Below are positions 34,201-47,859 of a stretch of 64,000 bases of DNA, one piece after another; the first letter of the stretch is position 1; every line of letters begins with the position of its first letter. Source of the DNA: Diogma glabrata (lineage: Eukaryota; Arthropoda; Insecta; Diptera; Cylindrotomidae); NCBI GenBank assembly GCA_963693315.1, contig OY856188.1, positions 100,938,462 through 101,002,461 on the forward strand. Direction: 5' to 3'. The notes beneath the pieces were generated by a model. The model was not told the origin of the DNA and searched no databases. It saw nothing but the letters and a program-made list of their open reading frames with translations. A program made the translations under genes and the position numbers.

Positions 34201-37200
34201 AAAGACCTTTGAAATGTAGATGGATCTTTAAAAAGAAGTTGAACAGGAAAGGGGAGGCTGTAAAATATAAAGCCAGATTTGTTGCAAATGGCCTTTTCAA
34301 AAGTTCAGCTTAGATTTTAATGAAACATATTCTCTCGTAGTACGTTACGAATTTATTAGTTTGTTGTTATCGATAGCAGTACAGAATTATTTCGTTGTTC
34401 ATCAAATGGATGCAGTGACGGCATTCTTGCAAGGTGAGCATGAGGACGAAGTTTTTATTTTGCCTCTTGAAGGTTTTTGAGAGTGAAGAAAAGTATTTAC
34501 GACTAAAAAAGGCGTTATACGGCTTAAAACAATCTCCCAGGATGTGGAACTTAAAGTTGGATAAAGTTTTAAGGGATTTGGGGTTAATCCAATCGGAATC
34601 TGAACCATGTGTATACATAAAAGTTCAAGGAAATAGTCAGTTCTACGTTGTCGACGACATACTGTTCTTTGCAAAGGATCCTCAAGAAATTGCCGATTTT
34701 AAAATGAAGATAATGTCACAGTTTGGAATGAAAGATTTAGGAGAAGTCTCCACTTTTCTTGGTATGAATCTTGAATATAACAAATCTTCTAGTGTTTTGA
34801 ATTTAAGTCAAGAAAAATTTGTAGAGGATGTTTTACTACGGTTTGGTATGCCTGGCTGCAATCCCATTTCCACTCATACGGATTGCAACCAAAAATTGGA
34901 TTTTTCGTTTTGTCCTAAGATCAATGAAGAGAAAATTGAAATGGCTAATGAACCCTACCAAGAATTGATAGGATGTTTACTACTCTTAGCAATTGTTTCG
35001 AGACTAGATATAAGTTTTTCTGTAAACTATCTTAGTCGATTCAATGAAAATCCAGGAAAAGCCCACTGGAAAGCTGTAAAAAGGGTACTACGTTATCTGA
35101 AAAGTGCTTCGAAAAACAAGGGGGGGGAAAGAATGAGTCTAATACAATAATTGGTTTATGCAATTCGGATTATGCAGGAGACTTAGATGAAAGAAAGTCG
35201 GTTTCTGTTTTTTTTCAAGCAGGTGAGGGTTATATTTCTTGGAGATCAAAGAAGCAGTCTGTAGTTGATCTCAACTGCGGCAGCGAAATTTGTGTCATAA
35301 AGCTTGGCGATGCAGGAGCTTTTATGGTTGCGTTCTTTTCACAATGAATTGTTTAAGAAGTCAGAAATGATTTTACACTGGACAACAAGAGTGCAATTTG
35401 TATGGCTTTGAAATTTAGCACAGTAGGTGATAGTAGATTGTCTTTATTGGATAGACTTTTAGGCTTTAGACCACTGTAAGACTTATGGTTTAGACCATTT
35501 CTGATGTCACTGAGGAAATGGTAAGTGAATTAGTTCGTTGCAGAAGATAGTCCGTCTGTTAGAATTTTAGTCTCTTTGTGGATGTGGACTTGCTGTGCGA
35601 TTAAGTGACAGCCAGCTGGAAAATTGATGTTTCTAGAGTTTTGATAGAATACAAAGAATTTTATTAATTTAGCAATTGGTTGAAGGGGTCACAACCTTGA
35701 ACAGACTGTTCATGAAGTTGTGTGAGACGGGTCAGACATGATTTGCCGATATATCCTTAGGTCGTTCTTTAGCATAATTAGTAACAAACCAACTGGTTCA
35801 AACCCTTTGCGAGCTTGGTAACTGAACTGAAATCATCATCAGTAAACCTCGTGGAATCTTTTAGTAGCAGTTTGTAAATTGGATGCTTCGATAATCTGTT
35901 TTAATGTGTGAAATGATCTGATTATTGAATTTGTTGGCGTACTTGCTGTTATTAGTGGTTGAAATGCCGTTTAGCGGTTTCACAACAGACTGTTTTGAAG
36001 CTCTGTTTAAGTCGTTTAATTGTTTGTCAAGAAATCAACAAACGGCAACAAAGTAGTCAGCTTAGTTTTTCAATACCTTAAATTCAATTTGGTTAAAATA
36101 AAAGAGATCGAGTCGACTCGATTAATGACTTTAACTTAAAAATTGGGTTCAACCGTTTCTTTGATATCCTGGTTTAAAGACAAGCCGATAGTTTTATATG
36201 AAGCATAATACCTCTGGATCCATGTAGAACATCTCATAGTAACTCCGAGCGTGATCTAAAGCAACTTCCCTTGATGCTGTTATACTACTTAATGTTTGTT
36301 GCAACGCTAAAGAATTTCTGCACATTAATTGTACTCCATGTTGATCAATTTTTTCCATATAATTAGAAGATAAAATTAATATTCGTGCAGCTAAATGAGC
36401 TAAACCTTCAAAAATATACTGAAAGAAAATTTCGTTAGATTAAAAAAAATTAAATTTAACCAAACTAATATTAATTTTACCTTTGATTTGCGGGGATGTA
36501 ACGTATAACTTAATGCTTCATCCATATCAGCTAAAACTTTAGTTAGTTTCAACACATTGAGATCCGGTTCAAGCGAATCGGTTTTGTTTACAACTTCTCG
36601 ATCTTTTTTCTTATCAGCCGAATTAAATCTTAAATAGTGAAAACATTGAACACGAACTTCTAAATGTAAAACCAGTAAACAAGTGTTTGCTAATTCATCA
36701 AACTCCAATGCAAGATTAGTTAAAACTTTAACAGTTCCATCTTTTACAACATATGTTGAAACATCATCGTCATTTGATGGAATTTCATGAAAATGATTTC
36801 GTAATTCACTTGCAAACTCTGATATACGAGATGAAAACCATTCCATACTTTCCTGTAATATTGCAAGTTCTTTTAATACCCCAACATCCGATAATATATC
36901 ATTTTTAGAAATTTCACTTTCGCCTAAATTACTCGTTAACATGTCAGCCTCTTTAATGTTACGAAATTGAACCTGAGTCGGACTCTCCTCTTCCGATGGT
37001 CCAAACATAGTAGATTTTAACGGTGGTCGTTTGGCATTTAAATTATGTAGTCTCATTTTTGACGATTTTAAATCTGTCCAATTCGGAAGAGTTTTTAAGA
37101 ATCTGCTTATATCTTCATCTGCTAGCCATGTAACTGATTGAATTTTTTTATCGTCCGAATCCGGCTGAACAATACTTCGATAAGCTGCTTGACATGTTTC

Positions 37201-39426
37201 TCTATACGTTTTTAATAACGAACACATATTTTTTAATAAATCATCCGAATAATCAGGCAATTCAGCGAGTAAACTTTTCGTTTCTATTAATTTATTTTCA
37301 ATCATAACAGTACTTTGTAGTAGCGGACGTGTTAAATTCAACGTTTTCATTTCTTCAGGACTTATAATCACTTTCCATGCGTCATGATTTTTAGATAACG
37401 AATCAATCGTTAGTTGAAGAGAGCGATTGTGACCTTTTGCTAAAAATGTATCTCTTACAAACGTTCCAAGAAATACATTTAGACTACTCTGCTGTTTTGT
37501 TTTCATAATTTGTTCGATTTCATGAATATATCGTTTCATTGGTAAGTATATTTTTTTGATAAGCGTAGAATCTGGTTCACAAACTAAAATTCGATCACAT
37601 TTTTGCAATTGATTTTGATTTGGCATTAAATTTATTAATAAATCTTCGCTATTTGATATATCTGATAAATTTCGCTTGTGTTCCTTCGAAGCTGCTTGTT
37701 GTGCTCCTATATGCGAAGATTTTTCAAATTTAAATAACGGTTTTCTACTGAAATTAGAAAAACGTTATTACGAGAGGATATAAAAATTATATGAAGAAAA
37801 TATTACTTGGTTATTTTACGGCGAACAAAATATGAATTTATATTATCAGTTTGCTCAGGGAATGTAGTTCTAATTCTTTCGTTTGGTGCTGAATTTTGAA
37901 TATCCAAATAGTCAGTCAATACTAACTGAAACTATTAAAATATATGTTTTTCATTTATTGTTGTTAAAAATATATTGAAATAACTTACAACTGACTGTGC
38001 CTGTGACCATACATCTATTATATCATAACGTTTATAATTTATGGAGTAGCGTTGCATTACATTTTGATAACTTTTTAAAGCGATTGCGTGGGCACTAGCT
38101 ATAAGCTTAAATTGATGAAATAACGACTCAAGTAAATTTAATAATGGGTGTTGTGTGTTTTCTGTACCCATTGTTCCGACACTTAAAATATGTTGTGTAG
38201 TTTTCGTTACAATTGATAATAATTCTGGTTGCATTTGTATTTTCATTGTCTATCAAATATGTTGATATAATAATTAAAATAAAATTTAGTGAAACAAAAC
38301 CTACCTCTATTGAATCAGGCACTTTTTTTAATAAACCAAAACATTCTATAATTATTCCTATGTAATATGTTAAATTCAGTTCAACATCAACTAAATCCGA
38401 TGGATCAATTATTTCAGTTTTTTCTACATCGAATTCTAAAATAAAATCATTTAGTTGTTATCAAAAATTGAAAATATTAGTACATACTTTGTGTCATTTC
38501 GAACAATGCTTTCTTCACTTTTAAATTTGCTTCATTTCGTTCGGCAGAACGCCTAAGTACATTACGAGAAAATGGCGATGATGTAAAATTACTACTGCCT
38601 CGACCCGAACCTTGTCGTTGAAAATTTGTTAAAGCGTCAACCGTGCTTGTATGATACAATAATTTACACATTTCTTCCAATAACTTTGAATACAATTGAT
38701 TTTTCTTTGATTCAAGATCATTTCTTAAATCGCTTAAGCCTTCTACGTCGCGAAGAGGTCCTTCACCTAAATGAATTGCGTATGTTAACGATTTTGTAGC
38801 ATGCAAATAATATTTTTTAGAGATGAAATTGGAAACAACGACTGGAACTTTTCGAAGTTCATTGCTAAAAAATAAATATTATAAGTTAACTACATTTTTT
38901 AAGAAAACCTACCTACATTTGATCTAGCATATCTAAAACAATTTTTTGTTGCACTGCATCCGTCCACAATTTTTTAAGTTCTTCCCGACGACATCGTAAT
39001 AATTTTTTGCAAGCATAAAGATTTTCTTTAACAGAATGAATTTTTTCTTTTGATGTTGTTACTTGGCTAGATACTTTAGAGAAGAGTAACATTATTTGTG
39101 TAAGATCTCCGTCATGTTTGGAAACATATTCGTTTAGTCTTTGATCGCTTTTCCGATATTCTTTCTCAATCTTTTGTTTTTCTTTTTCACGTTCCTCATT
39201 AGTTTCACTGGCATCTAATGTTTTGATTACTGATACTAATAATCCGCAACTATTCTATTATTTTAAAACAAATCATGACCCAGAATATACACCCACATTT
39301 TGATATGATGTTTACAATTGTAAACATTATTAAATGTTTCGTTTTTGGTTTCAAATAAATACTTACATTTTCCTTTATTCCATATTTTACACCTCTTGGT
39401 GGTTTTGTTGGTGGCGGAGATGCCAT
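31254..39426 (-). CDS. Sec8: Exocyst complex component 4 (Sec8), complete
   Basis: A subunit of the octameric exocyst that tethers secretory vesicles to the plasma membrane. Nine exons with GT-AG borders: 39367-39426, 38917-39254, 38488-38864, 38305-38435, 37989-38249, 37807-37931, 36481-37747, 36212-36418, 31254-31430. They sum to 2943 nt, 980 codons plus stop, near the family's usual 970-985. The start MASPPPTKPPRGVKYG matches insect Sec8. Other landmarks are the VEGLSDLRNDLESKK segment of the N-terminal Sec8 domain, RPLLQSTVMIE, ISRFLKTLPNW, CLLVLHLEVRVQCFHYL, and the C-terminal QLMCRNSLALQQ and YYEMFYMDPE. Helical CATCHR-type architecture is expected, with no catalytic site. It shares a head-to-head upstream region with alpha-tubulin. 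The last intron is swollen by retrotransposons. No frameshift or internal stop was found. Very sure of identity. Confidence 0.95.
32317..32785 (-). mobile_element. Copia (Ty1) RNase H fragment
   Basis: The minus strand reads FCDSDYAGDFDERKSVSGF then YWRSKKQSVV (RNase H start). A frameshift follows, then HCHNKSAIYMALN, RTQHIDVRHNFLRD, DMLADIFTKPHS and LRRRLNVF, the usual Copia C-terminus. It lies in the same orientation as Sec8. The sequence downstream (32150-32316) may be LTR, but no second copy was found to prove it. Confidence 0.85.
32945..35470 (+). mobile_element. Copia (Ty1) polyprotein remnant, antisense to Sec8
   Basis: Domains run in Copia order. The GAG-pre-integrase motif WHKRLGYPN is at about 33125. 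Integrase shows HSDICE (D), LRTDGGGEFYN (D) and TPEQNGKAERMN (E) at 33270-33590. The RT frame 34434-35150 has ALYGLKQSPRMW and the VDDILFF catalytic box, then RNase H SDYAGDLDERKSVS and WRSKKQSVV at about 35165-35265. In-frame stops and shifts (about 33310, 33435, 33550, 34315) make it inactive. It is related to, but not identical with, the minus-strand fragment next to it, so there were at least two insertions. No LTR pair was identified. Confidence 0.85.
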
Positions 39427-39768
39427 ATTAAAATTAATAAAAATAAATTAAATAAAATATATGTTAAATGTACTCCGCTAAAGTTTGATAAAATCAAAAC
39501 TGACATTGATGACATTTATCAATTTTATATCTTTTAAATGTCAATTTTAAATCTTTTAAACTCTTTTTTCTGCCATCTATTTTAAAACACCTGCAACATA
39601 ATTTCTATTTTTTATGTAAATGGCCATGATTTTAAAATTGAAACAAAATCGTTGAACAAAATTTATTATAATTCTTGCTTTGGATCAATTCACATCGTTT
39701 TGAAGAAAAATTTCTAAATTTTTTGTTTTTTGTATAATTTTAATTTTCCAAATTTAAATCTTATCATA
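39427..39768. promoter_or_regulatory. Shared upstream region of Sec8 and alpha-tubulin
   Basis: Only about 340 bp separate the two start codons, which point away from each other, so both promoters and 5' UTRs must lie here or overlap. No canonical TATA box was picked out with confidence in this AT-rich stretch. Confidence 0.6.
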
Positions 39769-41436
39769 ATGGTATATAATAATCATAATCTAAATTTGAT
39801 AATTATTGATTTTGATTTGGTTTATTTGTTCAGGTATTTGCACATCGCGAAACTATCTCGGTACACGTTGGACAAGCAGGGGTTCAAATTGGTAACACAA
39901 CATGGGAGCTCTACTGTCTTGAGCATGGTATAAATCCTGATGGATCTCCATCTACAAATGCAAATGATACCGATAACTGTTATAGTACATTCTTTGCTGA
40001 AACTCCAAATGGAAAAATTGTACCACGTGCAATTTTTGTCGATATGGAACCGACGGTTGTAGGTATGTATAAATCAGATTTTCGGGGAAAAGTAATTTAT
40101 TTACTCAAACCGTTACCAAAAATAATGAAATTTTAGATGAAGTTCGTACTGGAAAATACAGACAACTCTTTCATCCGAATCAATTGATAACCGGAAAAGA
40201 AGACGCGGCTAATAACTTCGCACGTGGTTATAACACTATTGGTCGTGTTATGATTTCCCCAGTTGCTGAATGCGTTCGAAAAATGGCAGAACAATCAAAT
40301 AGTCTGCAAGGGTTTTTCCTGTTTCATTCGTTTGGAGGTGGTACTGGTTCCGGCTTTTCAGCTTTATTGATGGATAAATTAGCCGATGATTTCGCTAAAA
40401 AATGTCGACTAGAATTTGTGATATACCCATCACCCGAAATCTGTACAGCAGTAGTTGAGCCCTATAATTCCATATTAACTACACATTGTACTCTTGACCG
40501 AACCGATTGTAGTTTTATGGTTGATAATCAAGCTATCTATGAAATTTGTAAAGCCAAGTAAATTTTTTTTGTAACTTTTATATTTACATAATTCTAACTT
40601 AAATTTTATTTACCAGATTATGCATAGACAGACCAAGCTATACACATTTAAACCGATTAATTAGTCAAGTAGTTTCCAGTATAACCGCTTCGTTGAGGTT
40701 TAATGGAGCTTTGAATGTAGATATGATGGAATTTCAGACTAATTTGGTTCCGTATCCCCGAATTCATTTTCCTTTAGCATCTTATTCTCCTGTTGTATCG
40801 GCAGAAAATTCATATCATGAAGGTTAAATATTAATTTTATTAAAAAATTTGTTATAAATTTTTAATTTTTGTCAATTCAGGCATGTCTGTCGCTGAATTA
40901 ACTTCTGAACTTTTTGAGCCGGGTAATCAAATGGTCAAATGTGATCCGAGAACAGGTAAATATATGGCCTGTTGCATTCTTTATCGTGGGGATGTTGTAC
41001 CAAAAGATGTAAACTCAGCGATTGCAGCTGTAAAAGCGAAACGTAATGTACAATTCGTTGATTGGTGTCCGACTGGATTTAAAGTAGGAATTAATTTTAA
41101 AGCGCCTATTACTGTACCTGATAGTGATTTAGCACCCGTTCGACGTGGTGTGGCGATGTTATCTTCAACAACAGCTATAGCAGAGGCATGGGGTCGTTTG
41201 GATCATAAGTTTGATTTAATGTATTCTAAACGAGCGTTTGTTCACTGGTATATTAGTGAAGGAATGGAATATGGCGAGTTTGATGAAGCTCGTGAAAATT
41301 TAGCTGCTTTAGAAAAAGATTATCAAGAAGTTGCTGAAGACTCCATCGGTAATTGCTGATAAAACACAATTATTTCCATAATTTATATATTATTTTATTT
41401 GCAGAAGAAAATGAAAAACCATTAGATGAAGATTAG
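39769..41436 (+). CDS. Divergent alpha-tubulin, complete
   Basis: The alpha subunit of the microtubule heterodimer. Six exons: 39769-39771 (ATG only), 39834-40062, 40137-40557, 40617-40822, 40881-41348, 41405-41436. They total 1359 nt, 452 aa, the normal length. An intron right after the start codon is typical of animal alpha-tubulins, which supports this inferred start. Visible: [11 protein letters not shown], the GTP-binding loop [32 protein letters not shown] with the glutamate that acts on beta-tubulin GTP, and [15 protein letters not shown]. Oddities: the N-terminus reads [11 protein letters not shown] instead of MREC; the acetylation loop (residues about 35-50) lacks Lys40; and the C-terminus ends PLDED without the usual terminal tyrosine. 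It is likely a specialised, perhaps tissue-restricted isotype (inference). No inactivating change was seen. Confidence 0.95.
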
Positions 41437-42372
41437 TTAAATGTAGTCAACTATATTGTGTAAATTATAAAGTTTTTATGTTTAAATGTATTATTATTAA
41501 TTTAAAAAAATTATTATCTGTTATTTATGCTTTTTTCCTTATTTTTAATCTTACATTTTTAAATTATTATCGGTAATTGAAATACCAAAAATTTAGTGGT
41601 TTAAGATTTTGATAAAGTTTGTAGTGATAATTTTGATAGAAAGTGATTAAGTTTGATAGTGATAGTTTTTCCTAATAATTTTGAATCACAATCATTACTG
41701 TCACATCACATATTTGTCACCCCGTTGCTCAATTAAGCTCAAACTTCAGCACGGTGCATGTTTTAGTTCCACTTTATTTGTCACTCGCCAATGCAACTAT
41801 ACTTTTTCTGAATTAAAAAAGGATAGGCAAACACTTGCATATTTTGCAAAATTTTTGTCCAAAAAAAAATTTAAAACTATGTTGGCAAGAAGCTCTAGAT
41901 ATCCATGTAATTGAATGGTGATTATACGACACTTGCTACGTAAAACTGGCCTTCTGCATGGTGCATGTTATGGTCCCACCTTTCAGTTTATATGTCACTC
42001 CGCACTCGCCAAGATTAACAACTACTCATTTTTCTGGATTTAAAAAATGATAGGTTGGCCCTTGGCATATTTTGCAAAACTTTTGTCCGAAAAAAAAGGA
42101 AAAATATGCTAGCAGGAAGCTCCTTGATATCCATGTAATCGAAATTATTCAAAATACGATGCTTGCTACGTAAAACTGTTAGGCTTACCACCTTTGAATT
42201 TTTCCAAAAGCGTATACATATATATTTTGAAATAAAATAATTAAATGAATTTTTTTACTCATATATTTTATTCATTTTATAAGTTAATTGGAAAAAACGA
42301 TAACAATATAAACAAAATAAATATATTAAAAAATGTCTTACTTTAATTGACTAAATAACATATAATAACATA

Positions 42373-42560
42373 GGGATGGGTTTTTTGTGAACAAATTAAG
42401 CTTAAGTACATATTGGAAATCACTTGAATTTTGCAATTCGAAATAACTTTTCATTTTCTCTAAAATTCCTTCAGAAAAATTTTTTTGTGTTTCGTGTCAG
42501 GATTCGAACTCTCATTCATGAGACACATGTTCAAATCCCGTGTGTCTTACACAACTTTGC
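42373..42560 (-). repeat. tRNA-derived SINE copy
   Basis: On the minus strand a pol III box-B-like AGTTCGAATCCTGA is followed by ACACGAAACACAAAAA and TTTCGAATTGCAAAATTC, the same order as the SINEs at 59000 and 62800-63900. A near-identical second copy lies at 42923-43080. Confidence 0.65.
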
Positions 42561-42719
42561 CATAGCAGGCGATGACGAACCATATTTTAATTTTGATGTT
42601 CAGGTAATTTCTAAATTGAAACTTAATCATTTTTCATATTTAGTTAAGTTGAATTTTTCATCTATGATTACATATTGGAAATTGCATTTCTTTGGGATTT
42701 TTTGTAGACATTTTTAGAT

Positions 42720-43258
42720 ATTACGATGTATGAATTCATAGGATGAGAGAATATTTCGTCAACATCTAACTCAACATTCTAATCAACATCCCAAGTCGCG
42801 AGTGTAAAGTCATTATTGATTGTTGTCAATCAATGCGAAACTTAATATCTGACCTAAAGTCAATTTATTGCTGGATTTTAGGTTAGGAAATATAGACAAT
42901 TGTAGGGGAATTTTTTAATTTGGATGGGTTTTTGTGAACAATTAAGCTTAAGTCCATATTGGAAATCACTTGAATTTTGCAATTCGAAATAACTTTTCAT
43001 TTTCTCTAAAATTCTTCAGAAAAATTTTTTTGTGTTTCGTGTCAGGATTCGAACTCACATTCATCAGAGACACATGTTCCTATTTCCTAACCAAAAATAT
43101 AGCAATAAATTGACTTTACGTCAGATACTAAGTTTCGCATTGATTGACAACAATCAATAATGACTTTACACTCGTGATTTGGGATATTGATTAGAATGTT
43201 GATTTAAATGTTGACGAAATATTCTCTCATCCTATGAATTCATGCATCGTAATATCTA
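42720..43258. repeat. Inverted pair inside the hAT element
   Basis: 42720-42895 (GAATTCATAGGATGAGAG ... GTTAGGAAATA) is repeated in reverse complement at 43080-43258 (TATTTCCTAAC ... CTCTCATCCTATGAATTC). It encloses the second SINE copy. Confidence 0.75.
42923..43080 (-). repeat. tRNA-derived SINE copy, second in the hAT element
   Basis: A direct repeat of 42373-42530 (TGGGTTTTTGTGAACAA, AAGCTTAAGT-CATATTGG, then the box-B-like segment). Confidence 0.65.
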
Positions 43259-43458
43259 GAAATTTTAAACAAAAAATACCAAACAATATAATAACATAGT
43301 TAAATTTTTTATAAATGGTAACCAAATAGTATAGGATAGAACCAAATATAAAATGTAAAGCTTTGATTTTATATTTTTTGTTCGATTTTGCTGCTTCGAT
43401 CAATTTTTTGTTAGACTTATCTTTTTTCTTAATAAAACTTGCAAATTCAGTGCAACTT

Positions 43459-43962
43459 AGTGGCTGATTTCTAAATAGGCTAGCTAGGCTGTAGCCTACG
43501 GCGGCAAATTTTCGTAGGCAGTAAATTTTTGTGCGGAAAATTTTGAAAATATAAAAATTTTTCAAAATAGAAATCGTTTCGCGGCGGCGAGAGCCGCCCG
43601 CCACTATAAACAGAGTATCCAGATTAAATCAAATTCGCAAAATTTCTTATCTCTATACTCGAAACATAGCGGCGGCGTGCTCTACAGTTTTTATTGCATT
43701 TTATTTGATTTTAATAAACGTTTGTATTATATTCGTATTTTGTTTGTATATTAATTATTTTTGCCAGATTTGCACGTTTTTAATTAAAAGCGTAATTTTA
43801 AAGTACCTGTAAATAACGTGACTTTGAAATTTCAAAAAAATTCTCCTGTGGTGCGCTTTTTTTGGTCGCTGCGTTCGTATTTGATAATTTGTTAAAATAT
43901 ATTAGGCGGTAATATAAATTAGCTTATAAGCGGCAAATTTGTAAATCCGCCACTGGACTGCA
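43459..43962. mobile_element. Possible second hAT-like MITE
   Basis: The left end TAGTGGCTGATTT and the right end AAATCCGCCACTG are inverted. TGCAACT follows or precedes both ends at slightly different offsets, so the target duplication is not clean. The interior is GC-richer, with GGCGGCGAGAGCCGCC. Confidence 0.45.
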
Positions 43963-44959
43963 ACTCATCTGTAATTGAAATGCATAAATAATTCTGATTT
44001 CACCATATCGGTATGAAGCCTTTTGATTTGTTAGTCCATATAATTCCCATCACGCTAAAAATGCATTCAACAAAACAATTAAAATTATTAATTGGCACTG
44101 CAAAAACAAATTTGCAAATTTAAAGTAAATCAGGTGCGTTTGTGTTGATTTTAAAATATTCAGTCCACTTTTCTCTGCAATTCATTCCACTTAATAAGGG
44201 AAAAACTTCATTTGGGATACGTAGTTCTGAAAACAACTGAATTTAACTATTTATAACCAAAAAAGCGTATATTTTTGAATATTTTCAAAAAACGTACGTA
44301 TAGCGTATTCACAAATATTTTTGATAAAAAAAACGTATTATACACTCCAAAAACGTATAGGTGGCAAGCCTAAAAACTGTCCTTCAGCATGGTGCAAACT
44401 ATAGTCCCACCTTTCAGTTTATATGTCTCTCGCCAAAACTTGCGACTACTGATTTTTATGGATTAAAAAAGGATAGACTAACACTTGCATATTTTGCAAA
44501 ACTTTTGTCCAAAAATAAAATGGAAAAATATGCTAGCAGGAAGCTCTAGATATCCATGTAATTGAAATTAGTGAAAATACGACGCTTGCTAAGTAAAACT
44601 GGCCTTCAGCATGGTGCATGCTATGGTCCCACTTTCAGTTTATATGTCACTCGCCTCGAGTTGCGACTACTCATCTTTCTGGATTAAAAAAGGATAGGTT
44701 AACTTGCATATTTTGCAAAAATTTTGTCCAGAAAAAATGAAAAAATATACTGGAGCCTTAGATATCCATCTAATTGAAAGTCATAAATCGACAATCACAA
44801 ATTTTGCATACAAGACGAAATTATATGCTGTTATTCTTAGCATGGTGCATGTTTTGGTCCCACCTTTCATATGTTTCTCGGCAAGGTCGGCAACTACTCA
44901 TCTTTCTGGATTAACTAAAGGATGATACGCTAACAACCGCATGTACCTACTAAACTCAT

Positions 44960-47474
<2,515 letters not shown>

Positions 47475-47621
47475 AACCACTTGCATATTTTGCAAAATTT
47501 TTGTCCAAAAAATGAAGAAAAATGCTGGCAGGAAGATCTAGATAATGATGTAATCGAAACTAGTCCAAATACGTCACTTGATTTTGTAATCGAAAGCCTT
47601 AAAATCTCTCAATATCAATAA

Positions 47622-47856
47622 GGCCCGCTATACACTTGAGCTAAACTATGCGAACTATGCGAACTATGTTTTTAAAAAAATAATGTTTTAACGCAAATAA
47701 TATTTTTTAAACAAAATGTAATGAATGTAATGTTTCCTTTTTTATTTTCTTTTTTTAAATGTTTTGTTTCCGTAATGTTTTTTTGTATAATTACGTTGTA
47801 TTCAAAAAACATAGTTCGCCTAGTTCACATAGTTTAGCTCAAGTGTATAGCGGGCC
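47622..47856. mobile_element. PIF/Harbinger-like MITE, copy 1 (235 bp)
   Basis: TIRs start GGCCCGCTATACACTTGAGC and the right end is its inverse, with long arms of about 35-45 bp. The target duplication is TAA (47619-47621, 47857-47859). The AT-rich interior is non-coding. Compared with copy 2 it has a 9-bp internal duplication (GCGAACTAT). Confidence 0.88.
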
Positions 47857-47859
47857 TAA

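Larger units (their letters stand above)
31431..36211 (-). other. Sec8 last intron (4.8 kb) filled with retrotransposon DNA
   Basis: It lies between the exon ending DPE and the terminal exon starting ELLVYIVEKG, both in phase 0. Other Sec8 introns are 50-250 bp. It carries two Copia fragments; the parts at 31440-32150 and 35480-36200 show nothing that I recognise. Confidence 0.85.
42180..44372. mobile_element. hAT-like non-autonomous element, 2.2 kb
   Basis: TIRs TAGGCTTACCACCT and AGGTGGCAAGCCTA (one mismatch), flanked by an 8-bp duplication AAAACTGT at 42172-42179 and 44373-44380. The target is a unit of the tandem repeat. Inside are two minus-strand SINE-like copies, a palindromic pair and a possible further hAT-like insertion, but no transposase. 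Confidence 0.85.

Noticed and set aside
43227..43604. Minus ORF of 125 aa
   Set aside because: It runs through the inverted repeat and the MITE-like end inside the hAT element; not conserved between the repeat copies.
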